A stretch of 64,000 bases of DNA from Mycobacterium sp. GA-1199. GTDB taxonomy: Bacteria > Actinomycetota > Actinomycetes > Mycobacteriales > Mycobacteriaceae. The notes beneath the pieces were generated by a model. That model made no database searches and was not told the DNA's origin. It saw nothing but the letters and a program-made list of their open reading frames with translations. Position 1 is the first letter of the stretch. Every line of letters begins with the position of its first letter. Shown one piece after another: positions 34,697-42,624 of this stretch. Position numbers and translations under genes: made by a program. The stretch is taken from the NCBI RefSeq assembly GCF_001500045.1, contig NZ_LQIX01000020.1:1-64000 (forward strand), read 5' to 3'.

Positions 34697-35489
34697 CGCT
34701 GAACACACCTGGCGACTGCGAATAGTCCACGGTCGACAACTCGGTCATGCCGCCGTCGACGTGCAGCACGGTTCCGGTGACGAACGCCGCGTCGTCACTG
34801 GCGAGGAAGGTCACAGCCGGTGCGATCTCGGTGTCCGGATCGGCGCCGCGCTTCATCGGCGATGCGTCCGCGGTGCGGGTGTAGTTGTCCCATTCGGTGC
34901 CGATCATCTTGCGCTGCACGTCCGTCAGCGCGAAGGGGCACACCGCGTTCACCCGGATGCCATGGCGCGCCCACTCGTTGGCGGCGACCTTCGTCAACGC
35001 CTGAATCGCCCCCTTGGCCGCGGAATACGGTGCGGTGTAGGCCATCCCGCCGAGCGCAGAACCCGAGACGAAGTTGACCACCGACGCCTTACCGGATTCC
35101 TTCAGCACGCCGAACGCCGACTGCATGAACCGGAACGTCGCCTTTGGGCCCGTGGCTTCCGACAATTCCCAGTCCTTGTCCGAGACCAGTTCCAGCGCCT
35201 TGGGCATCGCGAAATACTGGGCGGCGTTGACCAGGACGTCGAGGCGCCCGTCGACGGCGGCCGCCTGCACGGCGGCCTCGATGTCCTCCCGCTTGGCCAC
35301 ATTCGCCCGGACGAATGCCGCCCTACCCCCTGCCGATTCGATGATCCCGACGCACTCGCGGCCCTTCTCCTCGTTCAGGTCGACGATCGTCACCCGCGCG
35401 CCTTCGGCCGCAAGTCGACGAGCGACCGCGCGCCCGAGCCCCTGAGCACCACCCGTGACGAGGGCGTTTCGATTCTCCAGCCGGGACAA
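34689..35489 (-). CDS. SDR-family oxidoreductase
   Basis: This 266-residue short-chain dehydrogenase has TGGAQGLG, VLVNAAQYF (atypical for NNAG), SGSALGG, and the active-site YSAAKGA. It ends with VTGTVLHVDGG plus a 17-residue tail. Start TTG 35489 follows GAGGAGG by about seven bases. It is divergent from the truncated ferredoxin and acyl-CoA dehydrogenase genes across an operator region. It overlaps the P450 3' end on the opposite strand. Confidence 0.87.
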   Translation of the reverse strand: MSRLENRNALVTGGAQGLGRAVARRLAAEGARVTIVDLNEEKGRECVGIIESAGGRAAFVRANVAKREDIEAAVQAAAVDGRLDVLVNAAQYFAMPKALELVSDKDWELSEATGPKATFRFMQSAFGVLKESGKASVVNFVSGSALGGMAYTAPYSAAKGAIQALTKVAANEWARHGIRVNAVCPFALTDVQRKMIGTEWDNYTRTADASPMKRGADPDTEIAPAVTFLASDDAAFVTGTVLHVDGGMTELSTVDYSQSPGVFSAT

Positions 35490-35506
35490 GACGAGCCTCC
35501 TCGAGT

Positions 35507-35530
35507 GAACAGTTGAACAATATTCGTTCT
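35507..35530. promoter_or_regulatory. triple GAAC/GTTC operator between SDR and ferredoxin relic
   Basis: GAAC at 35507 and 35515 form the direct repeat GAACAGTTGAAC, and GTTC at 35526 completes GAACAATATTCGTTC. It is the reverse complement of the 25828-25851 site with one mismatch. The leftward TATTGT (35522-35517) lies before the SDR. The rightward TATCAT (35530-35535) can serve the ferredoxin/acyl-CoA dehydrogenase unit. Confidence 0.6.
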
Positions 35531-35571
35531 ATCATTCATGATGGTATCCGAACGCACAGGAAGGAAGCCGG

Positions 35572-35649
35572 ATGCGTGTCGAAGTGGATCGCGAGCGCTG
35601 CGAATCCAATGCGGTGTGTGGGCTGGCACAGCCTCTGACAGACGGCTGA
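35572..35649 (+). pseudogene. truncated 3Fe-4S ferredoxin (N-terminal 25 codons)
   Basis: The frame starts MRVEVDRERCESNAVCGLA, which is the opening of P450-associated mycobacterial ferredoxins (usually about 63-70 residues), then runs into QPLTDG and TGA. Only two of the cluster Cys residues remain. A good ribosome-binding site (GGAAGGAAG, 5-6 bases before the ATG) and the operator-promoter are intact. The loss looks like an internal deletion that fused the ferredoxin start to the leader of the acyl-CoA dehydrogenase seven bases downstream. It may still act as a leader peptide. Identification rests on the N-terminal pattern. Confidence 0.6.
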
Positions 35650-35656
35650 TCGGTCG

Positions 35657-36703
35657 ATGGACATCGGCCTGACCGACGAGCAAAAGCTCCTGCAGGACAC
35701 CGTATCCGCGCTGGCGGATCAGTTGGCGACCACGGATCCGAGCGACATCGGTAGCGGTGACACCCTGGCGCGGCAGTGGAGCCAGGTGGTCGAGATCGGC
35801 ATTCCCACCCTGCGCTCCCCCGCCCTGTGCGGGCTGGAGGCCAGTGGGGTCGAGACGATCCTGGCGATCGAGCAGCTGGCCCGCACGCTGTGTGCGGTGC
35901 CGGTCGCCGGTCAAGCGGTGCTCGCCGCCGAGTTGTTGGAAGCCGCGCGCGCGGAGAAGGAATTGGATCTTCTGGCCGAGGGACAACTGCGCATCGCCCC
36001 GGCGCTGACCGTCGACCTGCGCCGGTTCGGCGCCTCAGACGGCGGCGCGGTGGCGTTCGACGCCGCAGGCGCGACCCACGTTCTGGTGGCCAACCAGGCC
36101 GACGGGCTGCGCCACCTCGGCACGGCCCCACTGGGCGGCGGAGCGGCCGCCGACGGCCTCGATCTCACCCGGACGCTGCGCCGACTGCCCTCCGACAGCG
36201 CGGTGCCGATCGCCACCGTCGGCGAGCCGATCTCCGAGGAGCGCTGGCGTCGCGTCGAAGCACTCGCACTGACCGTCGTCGCCGCCGACCTGCTCGGGGT
36301 CATGCAGGGCGCCCTCGATGACGCGGTCCGCTACGCCGGGGAGCGAGTCCAATTCGGGGTCCCGATCGGCTCGTTCCAGGCGGTGCAGCACATGCTCGCC
36401 GATGCGCTGATCGGCGTCGAGGGCGCGCGAAGCTGCGTGTGGCACGCGGCGTGGGCCGTCGACCACCTGCCCACCGAGGAGGCCTTGCTGGCGGCCATGA
36501 CGGCCAAGGCGTACGCCGCCGCGGCCGGCCGTGACGTCGTGGAGACCGCGGTTCAGGTGTTCGGCGGGATCGCCATCACCTGGGAGCACGTCTCGCATCT
36601 ACGTGTGCGCCGAACTCTGCTGAACCGCCGTCTGTTCGGCGACGAGACGGCCCAGTACGAGGCAATCGCACACCTGCGGTTGGCCAACGAGGGGTTGGCA
36701 TAG
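35657..36703 (+). CDS. acyl-CoA dehydrogenase (small-type partner subunit)
   Basis: This 348-residue acyl-CoA dehydrogenase homologue begins MDIGLTDEQKLLQDTVSALA. It carries YAGERVQFGVPIGSFQAVQH and AVQVFGGIAITWEHVSHLRVRR. It lacks the PEAGSD flavin motif, as expected for the smaller partner. It is four bases upstream of the larger dehydrogenase, so the two likely form a heterotetramer. The start ATG 35657 follows the ferredoxin relic closely. Confidence 0.88.
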   Translation: MDIGLTDEQKLLQDTVSALADQLATTDPSDIGSGDTLARQWSQVVEIGIPTLRSPALCGLEASGVETILAIEQLARTLCAVPVAGQAVLAAELLEAARAEKELDLLAEGQLRIAPALTVDLRRFGASDGGAVAFDAAGATHVLVANQADGLRHLGTAPLGGGAAADGLDLTRTLRRLPSDSAVPIATVGEPISEERWRRVEALALTVVAADLLGVMQGALDDAVRYAGERVQFGVPIGSFQAVQHMLADALIGVEGARSCVWHAAWAVDHLPTEEALLAAMTAKAYAAAAGRDVVETAVQVFGGIAITWEHVSHLRVRRTLLNRRLFGDETAQYEAIAHLRLANEGLA

Positions 36704-36706
36704 GCG

Positions 36707-37849
36707 ATGGACTTCAACGACACCCCTGAGGAAGCGCAATTCCGGGCACACCTGCGTCAGTGGCTGCGCGACCACAGCGCCGACGCCGCGATCCCCGACG
36801 ACCCCGCGGCACGCGCGGACGCCCAGAACGCCTGGCATCAGACCCTGTATGAAGCCGGATACATCGGGTTGTCGTTTCCCGTCGAGTACGGCGGCCACGG
36901 CCTGCCCCCCATCTACGAAGCCATCCTCAACGACGAGTTGGGCCGCGCCGGCGCGGCGCCGATCGAAGGGGTCGGCCACCTCAGTAACGCACTGCGGCTG
37001 TTCGGCTCCGACACCCAGCGCGCCGAACTGCTGCCCGGCCTGCTCTCGGGCCGGGTGCGGTGGTGTCAGGGGTTCAGCGAACCCGAGGCCGGATCGGACC
37101 TGGCCGGGCTCAAGACCCGGGCCGACCTCGTCGAAACCGGTGCTCGGAGCGTGTTTCGGGTCAACGGGCGCAAGATCTGGACAAGCTTCGCCGCCGTCGC
37201 CGACTGGTGTTTTCTGTTGTGCCGCACCGAACCCGACGTCCCCAAGCATCAGGGCATCTCGGTGTTGCTGGTGCCGATGTCGACAGCCGGTATCACCGTC
37301 ACGCCGATCGTCAACTCCGCACGCAACCGCGAATTCACCGAGGTGACGTTCGACGACGTCGAGGTGCCCGAGGAGAACCTGCTCGGCGAGCGCGGGCAGG
37401 GCTGGACGATCGCCAACCAGTTGCTCGCCTACGAGCGCGGCCCCAGCGACATCAACTGGATCAGCAGGCTGTCAAGGCAATTGCGCGACTTAGAACAGCA
37501 GGTGCGCCGCGGGCAGTTGGAGAACTCCCCGATGACCCGGGTTCGGCTCGGTCGCGTGTACGCGGAATTGCGTGCCCTGCAGGTCAAGGTGTTGCGGTCG
37601 TTGAGTGAGCGGCAGCGTGGCGCCCTCCCGGGTCCGGAAGGGTCCGTCGACAAGCTGCTGATGGCCCGCGCCGACCAGGTGTTCGGCCACACGATGATGG
37701 ATCTCACCGACAGCGAACCGCTGCTGCGCGAGGGGCTGGAGTGGGACATCTACGTATGGTCGAGGGCCGCGGGGATCTACGGCGGGACCGCGCAGATTCA
37801 GCGCAACATCGTCGCGCAACGGGTGCTCGGCCTCCCGCGATCGAAGTGA
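36707..37849 (+). CDS. acyl-CoA dehydrogenase (large-type subunit)
   Basis: This 380-residue FAD enzyme has GFSEPEAGSDLAGLKTRAD, VNGRKIWTSFAA, and the C-terminal YGGTAQIQRNIVAQRVLGLPR. It probably pairs with the preceding 348-residue subunit, in the opposite gene order to the 22.3-kb pair. It would desaturate a CoA-activated ring or side chain. It converges with a small leftward gene, with one base between the stop codons. Confidence 0.9.
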   Translation: MDFNDTPEEAQFRAHLRQWLRDHSADAAIPDDPAARADAQNAWHQTLYEAGYIGLSFPVEYGGHGLPPIYEAILNDELGRAGAAPIEGVGHLSNALRLFGSDTQRAELLPGLLSGRVRWCQGFSEPEAGSDLAGLKTRADLVETGARSVFRVNGRKIWTSFAAVADWCFLLCRTEPDVPKHQGISVLLVPMSTAGITVTPIVNSARNREFTEVTFDDVEVPEENLLGERGQGWTIANQLLAYERGPSDINWISRLSRQLRDLEQQVRRGQLENSPMTRVRLGRVYAELRALQVKVLRSLSERQRGALPGPEGSVDKLLMARADQVFGHTMMDLTDSEPLLREGLEWDIYVWSRAAGIYGGTAQIQRNIVAQRVLGLPRSK

Positions 37850-37850
37850 C

Positions 37851-38057
37851 TCAGTTCGGCGCCCGTCCATCAACGAGTTGGGCATGCGCCTCTTGAAGCG
37901 CCGCGAGCCGACGCAGCGTGACCTCGTCGGACGCGCCGGCGTCCACCCTGGCCCTGACGTCGGCGATCTCGGCGGCCAACCGTTCGGCAGCCTCGGCGCG
38001 GGTCAGCAGATCCTGATCGGCCCAGTCGTCGTGCGGAATGCGATCACTGGGATCCAT
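37851..38057 (-). CDS. small hypothetical protein (68 aa)
   Basis: This acidic protein is predicted to be a helical hairpin: MDPSDRIPHDDW, then LLTRAEAAERLAAEIADVRARVDAG and EVTLRRLAALQEAHAQL. The start ATG 38057 is preceded by AAGGAGG seven bases upstream, a strong site that favours a real gene over the longer frame to 38093. It is divergent from the second amidohydrolase and shares the operator region. The family is not recognised; a small partner or regulator of the divergent gene is possible. Confidence 0.6.
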   Translation of the reverse strand: MDPSDRIPHDDWADQDLLTRAEAAERLAAEIADVRARVDAGASDEVTLRRLAALQEAHAQLVDGRAPN

Positions 38058-38122
38058 CGGCGCCTCCTTGCCACGGTTGAGTTCCCACACCACCGGGCGC
38101 TATAGTCAACTAAGCATAATAT

Positions 38123-38134
38123 GTTCAATTGTTC
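38123..38134. promoter_or_regulatory. GTTCAATTGTTC element upstream of the second amidohydrolase
   Basis: This is the direct repeat GTTC-AATT-GTTC (the reverse complement of GAACAATTGAAC). It is identical to the half of the 25.8-kb operator at 25840-25851. TATTGA (38135-38140) follows directly and may be the -10 box for the amidohydrolase starting at 38172. TATGCT, read leftward, could serve the small gene at 38057. Confidence 0.55.
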
Positions 38135-38171
38135 TATTGAGCCTATCAGCCGGAAGGACGGGGAACCAGCG

Positions 38172-39467
38172 ATGCCACTGCAACCGTCGATGAAGCTGCT
38201 CTCGGTCGACGACCACCTCATCGAACCTCCGCACGTCTGGTCCGACCGCCTGCCCGAGAAGTATCTGCACGACGGCCCCCGCATCGTAGAGTTCCCGCGG
38301 GACGGCAAGCCGCCGATGCACCAGTGGGTCTACGAGGGGCGGGCGTATCCCAACATCGGGCTCAACGCCGTCGCCGGCAAGCGTCCCGAGGAGTTCGGCG
38401 TGGACCCGGTGCGTTACGACGACATGATCCCCGGGTGCTACGACCCCAAGGCGCGCCTGCTGGACATGGACATCGACGGAGTCCACGCGATGCTGTGCTT
38501 CCCGTCCTTTCCGCGGTTCTGCGGCACGGTTTTCCTCGAGGGCACCGACAAGGACCTGGCACTGCTGTGCGTGCAGGCATGGAACGACTTCTCGATCGAC
38601 GAGTGGTGTGCCACCGATCCGGCGCGGTTCATCCCGATGATGATCACCCCGCTGTGGGACACCCAGCTCATGGTCAAGGAGATCGAGCGCATGGCGGCCA
38701 AGGGTTGTCGCGCCGTCGGCCTGCCCGATAACCCTTTGAATCTCGGCCTACCGAGCTTCCACACCCCGCATTGGGATCCGGTGTGGTCCGCTTTGGAGGA
38801 GACCAACTTGACCGCGGTCATGCACTTCGGCTCCGGCGGCATGCCACCGGCCACCGCGCCCGAAGCGCCGTTCGCGGTGATGGTGACGCTCATGGGCACG
38901 ACGTCGATGTCGGCGGCGGTCGAGCTGATGTTCTCCCCGGTCTTTCACAAGCACCCGAACTTGAAGGTCGCGTTCTCCGAAGGCGGCATCGGATGGATGC
39001 CGTACATCATCGAGCGCGCCGACTACGTGTGGCGTAAACACAAGTATTACCAGAACATCCATCCGACGATCGCGCCGTCAGAGTTGTTCCGCCGCAACAT
39101 CACCGGTTGCTTCATCGAGGATGAGGTCGGGGTTGGACTGCGCCATCTGATCGGCATCGACAACATCACCTGGGAGTGCGACTATCCGCACTCCGACTCG
39201 TTCTGGCCGAAGAGCCGGGCTCGCGCCGAGGAGATGCTGGCCGGTGTTCCCGACGAAGAAGCGCACAAGATCGTCGAACTCAACACCCGCCGCTGGTACG
39301 CGTTCCCAGAGGAGGGGTTCGCCTCCTGCACGGCCGACTCCGGCTGGCGGCCCAACGGTGGCAATCCGCCGGAGTACGACTACGACGCCGTGATGTCCGA
39401 CCACGGCGGCGTCGGGTACGGCGCCTTCATCCAGAATCTCGCCGACCAGATGACCAACAAGGAATAG
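38172..39467 (+). CDS. amidohydrolase family (PF04909) protein, paralogue of the 20.96-kb gene
   Basis: This 431-residue metal-dependent TIM barrel has VDDHLIEPPHVW, PNIGLNAVAGKRPEEFG, AVMHFGSGG, AFSEGGIGWMPYIIER and CDYPHSDSFWP, the same motif set as the amidohydrolase at 20962. Start ATG 38172 follows GGAAGGACGGGGA. The in-frame ATG at 38121 overlaps the promoter. It probably hydrolyses or decarboxylates a pathway intermediate. The two paralogues may act at successive steps or on isomeric substrates. Confidence 0.86.
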   Translation: MPLQPSMKLLSVDDHLIEPPHVWSDRLPEKYLHDGPRIVEFPRDGKPPMHQWVYEGRAYPNIGLNAVAGKRPEEFGVDPVRYDDMIPGCYDPKARLLDMDIDGVHAMLCFPSFPRFCGTVFLEGTDKDLALLCVQAWNDFSIDEWCATDPARFIPMMITPLWDTQLMVKEIERMAAKGCRAVGLPDNPLNLGLPSFHTPHWDPVWSALEETNLTAVMHFGSGGMPPATAPEAPFAVMVTLMGTTSMSAAVELMFSPVFHKHPNLKVAFSEGGIGWMPYIIERADYVWRKHKYYQNIHPTIAPSELFRRNITGCFIEDEVGVGLRHLIGIDNITWECDYPHSDSFWPKSRARAEEMLAGVPDEEAHKIVELNTRRWYAFPEEGFASCTADSGWRPNGGNPPEYDYDAVMSDHGGVGYGAFIQNLADQMTNKE

Positions 39468-39474
39468 CCGCGAC

Positions 39475-40416
39475 TCACCGAATTCCCGCGGCGGCCAACC
39501 AGTCCTCGACGACCAGGATCCGCCCGGACGAGGCGAGGGTCATGTAGAGCGTCGACTCGTCCGCGCTGAGCGTCACGTTGGTGGTCATTGGATCGTCCGC
39601 GGGAACGGCGCCGAGCAGTGTCCCGTCCGCCGAGAAGATCGTCAGCCCGCCGGTGCCGAGCGTCGCCACCAGAATCCGCCCCGCGGTGTCGACGCACAGG
39701 CCGTCGGCGCCACCGACATTCAGCGGTCCTCCGCTCGGCACCGTCGCCAACCCACGCGCAGCCTTGATGACGCCGGGTGCGGCGAGGTCGAATTCCCAGA
39801 TCCGGCGCGTTCTGGTCTCGGCGACATACAGTTTCGATTCGTCGGGCGAGAGCGCAACCCCGTTCGGCATCTCCAGCGGGTAGACCACCTCTCGCAATTC
39901 GCCGTCGAGGGTGCCGTACAGGAGCCCGGTGACATCGCGAGTGCGACCCCTCAACGTTCCGCCGTCGGTGACGTAGAAGCCACCAGACGAGTCCACGCAC
40001 ACGTCGCTCGGACGGACCAGCGGTGACCGTTGCCCATCGCGGGCGATGAATTCGGTGGTCAGCGAGTCAACCCGACCGTCTGTGTCGACGATCTGGATCG
40101 CAGGTGTCAGCGGTGCGGCCGCGGCTCCGATCGGACGGAACAGCATGGCGCAGCCGTCGAAATCGTACGGCCACGGTCCGATTCCGAACGTGGCGCCGCC
40201 GTTCTGACAGACGACGAGCCGACCATCTGGCAGCCGGGCGATCCCGTTCGGCCCGCCGCCGGTGTCGGCGACCTTCTCCTTGGTGCCGTCGGGCCGCACC
40301 CGCGCGATGCACCCGGCGGCGATCTCCGAGACCAGAATCGACCCGTCCGCCTCCGCAATCGGGCTCTCCGGAAATGCCAGACCGTCGGTGAGGTAGTAGT
40401 GGGTGCCGCGCGTCAC
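39475..40416 (-). CDS. SMP-30/gluconolactonase-like beta-propeller lactonase
   Basis: This 313-residue six-bladed propeller has the metal-site patterns LVSEIAAG, TGGGPNGIARLPDG, LEMPNGVALSPDE and GGADGLCVDTAG. Such enzymes hydrolyse lactones. It starts with GTG 40416, overlapping the NTF2-like gene as GTGA; an extended frame upstream is shadow. It is the last gene of a leftward operon of two SDRs and an NTF2-like protein (42543 to 39475). Lactone opening after Baeyer-Villiger-type or P450 oxidation would be consistent with the setting. Confidence 0.85.
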   Translation of the reverse strand: MTRGTHYYLTDGLAFPESPIAEADGSILVSEIAAGCIARVRPDGTKEKVADTGGGPNGIARLPDGRLVVCQNGGATFGIGPWPYDFDGCAMLFRPIGAAAAPLTPAIQIVDTDGRVDSLTTEFIARDGQRSPLVRPSDVCVDSSGGFYVTDGGTLRGRTRDVTGLLYGTLDGELREVVYPLEMPNGVALSPDESKLYVAETRTRRIWEFDLAAPGVIKAARGLATVPSGGPLNVGGADGLCVDTAGRILVATLGTGGLTIFSADGTLLGAVPADDPMTTNVTLSADESTLYMTLASSGRILVVEDWLAAAGIR

Positions 40417-40940
40417 GATCGACCCGCCCACCAGCTGTGGAACACACTGTCGGACAACGGGATATCGCCGACACCGATTTGGCCGGCGGGCCAGTTGGCT
40501 GCCGGTTGGCGCAGCGGCGACTGGGCGTGCCCGATGCCGTACCACAGGCGGTGCCTGCGGTGGGAGAACAGCCACCGGCCGTCGCGCAGTTCGTAGCGAT
40601 CCTCGTATTTGATGAGCTGCTCGACGAAGCCGTCGGCCTCGGTCTGGGCGAAACAGTGTGCCCACACCTGGCCGCGGGCCTGCGCGTCGTCATCGAAGTC
40701 GATCAAATGGTTGGCCACGAGGATCACCACGAACAGGCATCCGTCGAGGCTGTGTGCCATCAGCCGCCGCAGTCCGTCTGGACCGTCGCCGTATTCGCCG
40801 AAGCGGGCGTCCGGCGAGTACAGGTCGACCATCGCGTCGACGTCTCGTGACTCGAGCGCGGCCGCGTACCGGAATGCGAGCTGACGAATTTCGTCGCGTG
40901 CCACCAACATTGCGACCTGGTCGCGGTGAGCCATCCGCAT
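40413..40940 (-). CDS. NTF2/SnoaL-like protein
   Basis: This 175-residue cone-fold protein has EIRQLAFRYAAALESRDVDAMVDLYSPDA at the N-terminus and YEDRYELRDGRWLFSHRRHRLWYG near the end. Family members act as isomerases, dehydratases or ring hydroxylase partners. Its start ATG 40940 overlaps the SDR stop (TGATG), and its own stop overlaps the lactonase start. ATG 40934 is equally possible. There is no catalytic assignment. Confidence 0.8.
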   Translation of the reverse strand: MRMAHRDQVAMLVARDEIRQLAFRYAAALESRDVDAMVDLYSPDARFGEYGDGPDGLRRLMAHSLDGCLFVVILVANHLIDFDDDAQARGQVWAHCFAQTEADGFVEQLIKYEDRYELRDGRWLFSHRRHRLWYGIGHAQSPLRQPAANWPAGQIGVGDIPLSDSVFHSWWAGRS

Positions 40941-41722
40941 CAGCCTCCTGTCACGTTGATGTCCTGGCCGGTGATCGCCGACGCGGCGTCGGAGGCCAGC
41001 CAGATGGAGACGTCCGCGACCTCGTCCGGGCGGATCAGTCGGCCCATTTTGGTCGACGCGACCAGTGTGCGTCGCACCTCGTCCGGACTCACTCCATCGG
41101 CGGCCGCCCGCCGGGCCAGGTAGTTGTCGACCAACTGACCCTCCACCGTGCCGACCACCAGGGTGTTGACCCGGATCCCGGCGGTCCCCACTTCCAGTGC
41201 CAGCGTCTGCCCCAGTGCGCTCAATGCCAGCTTGGCCGCGGCGTAGTGCGCCTTCTGCGGTTGAACCGTGCGCGCCGCAGCCGAGGACAGGAACTGGATA
41301 TTGCCGCTCCTGGCCGGAATCATTGCCTGCCGCAGCGCCTCTCGCGACAACACCATCGGGGCGACGAGATTCGTTGCAAGCACCTCGTTCCAGTTGTCGA
41401 CGGTGGCCTCCACGACCGGCTGATCGGTGCCCGGTATCGCGGCGTTGTTGACCAGGACATCGAGACGCCCCCAGCGGGACATGACCGCGGAAACGACGTC
41501 CCTGCACTGACTCTCGTCCCGGATGTCGGCGACGTGCACCGAGGCATGGCCACCGTCCTCGGCGATCGCGTCCGCGGTCACCGCCAGTTGGTCTGGCCGC
41601 CGCGCGACCAACGCGACCGTGGCGCCGCTGCGCGCGTACCGCCGCGCGATCACACGGCCGATTCCACCGCTCGCGCCGGTGACGACGACGACGCTGTTCG
41701 CGAGGTCCGCACTCATGGCCAC
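40940..41722 (-). CDS. SDR-family oxidoreductase
   Basis: This 260-residue short-chain dehydrogenase has TGASGGIG, VLVNNAAIPG, FLSSAAARTV and the catalytic YAAAK. It ends with ITGQDINVTGG. The start is either GTG 41722, sharing a base with the preceding TAG, or ATG 41716, which fits a GGGTAGTGG site slightly better. It is in an operon with the SDR upstream and the NTF2-like and lactonase genes downstream. Confidence 0.86.
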   Translation of the reverse strand: MAMSADLANSVVVVTGASGGIGRVIARRYARSGATVALVARRPDQLAVTADAIAEDGGHASVHVADIRDESQCRDVVSAVMSRWGRLDVLVNNAAIPGTDQPVVEATVDNWNEVLATNLVAPMVLSREALRQAMIPARSGNIQFLSSAAARTVQPQKAHYAAAKLALSALGQTLALEVGTAGIRVNTLVVGTVEGQLVDNYLARRAAADGVSPDEVRRTLVASTKMGRLIRPDEVADVSIWLASDAASAITGQDINVTGG

Positions 41723-42543
41723 TACCCGTCCAACAGCATCTTCGCCATCGGCGTGCCTGCGGGGAACACCTCGGTGATGCCGGCGCTGAGATATCCCGAG
41801 TCGGTCACCATTGTGATGCCGTTGACGACGCGCGCCGCATCACTGCACAGGAACAGCAGCGGGTAGGCCTGTTCCATCGGCGTGGCGGCGGCCACGCCGA
41901 CCTTCGCGCGGTAGTCGGCACCGAAGTCGAGCCAGAGTTCCGCATTGGCCCGCGCCAGTGGCGTGTCGGTGGGACCGGGGCAGATGGCGTTGATGCGGAT
42001 GCCGTCGGAGATGAGATCCATGGCCTCGCGCGCCACGTACGCGCATACCGCCTGTTTGGTGAACATGTAGTGCGCACAACCGTTGTCGACCGCCCACGCG
42101 GCGGCGGTGTCGAAGTCCAGGATGTCGAGGAACTCGGTGAGCTGCGGCAGGTTCGACCGCCAGGCGAGGCCGGCCGCCGACGAGATGAACCCGATCGCGC
42201 TGCCCCGGGGGAGCATGTCCTCGGCGCGCATTCGCTCGATGAGGTGGCGGTGACCGATGAAGTTGATGCGCTCGATACCGGGACCGTCCGCCACGCCCGC
42301 GCACGCGAAGACGGCGTTGACGGTGCCCCCGCATTCGGCCACCGCAGTGTCGATGCTGTTCCGGTCCGCCAGATTCACTCGGATCGCGGTGACGCCGGGC
42401 AGGTCGCAGTCGGCGTAGTCCATGACCACGACGTCGGCACCCGCGTCCTGAGCGAGCCGAGCTGTGGCATTGCCCATCCCGGTGGCGCCACCGACGACGA
42501 CGACACGCTTGTCTCGATAGGAGAAGGCGTCGAACAGGCTCAT
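41722..42543 (-). CDS. SDR-family oxidoreductase (3-alpha-HSD-like)
   Basis: This 273-residue SDR has GGATGMG near residue 18, a VFACAGVADG segment in place of NNAG, SSAAG, and YMFTK as the catalytic Tyr-x3-Lys. The unusual NAG-region and the long insert before the active site recall 3-alpha-hydroxysteroid dehydrogenase/carbonyl reductase types. The start ATG 42543 is preceded by GGAGGCATC. It is first in its operon and divergent from the phosphotransferase across a region holding a variant operator. Confidence 0.84.
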   Translation of the reverse strand: MSLFDAFSYRDKRVVVVGGATGMGNATARLAQDAGADVVVMDYADCDLPGVTAIRVNLADRNSIDTAVAECGGTVNAVFACAGVADGPGIERINFIGHRHLIERMRAEDMLPRGSAIGFISSAAGLAWRSNLPQLTEFLDILDFDTAAAWAVDNGCAHYMFTKQAVCAYVAREAMDLISDGIRINAICPGPTDTPLARANAELWLDFGADYRAKVGVAAATPMEQAYPLLFLCSDAARVVNGITMVTDSGYLSAGITEVFPAGTPMAKMLLDG

Positions 42544-42611
42544 GATGCCTCCAGTGTGGTCGCTGCCGTTCGGCGGCGGAGTCTTTCAGATATTACGAGA
42601 GCACACTATCT

Positions 42612-42623
42612 GTACTATTGTCC
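42612..42623. promoter_or_regulatory. variant GAAC-N4-GAAC element, SDR/phosphotransferase region
   Basis: GTACTATTGTCC (reverse complement GGACAATAGTAC) matches the island element at 10 of 12 positions. TACTAT (42613-42618) ends six bases before the GTG at 42625, so the rightward phosphotransferase could be leaderless. Confidence 0.45.
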
Positions 42624-42624
42624 A

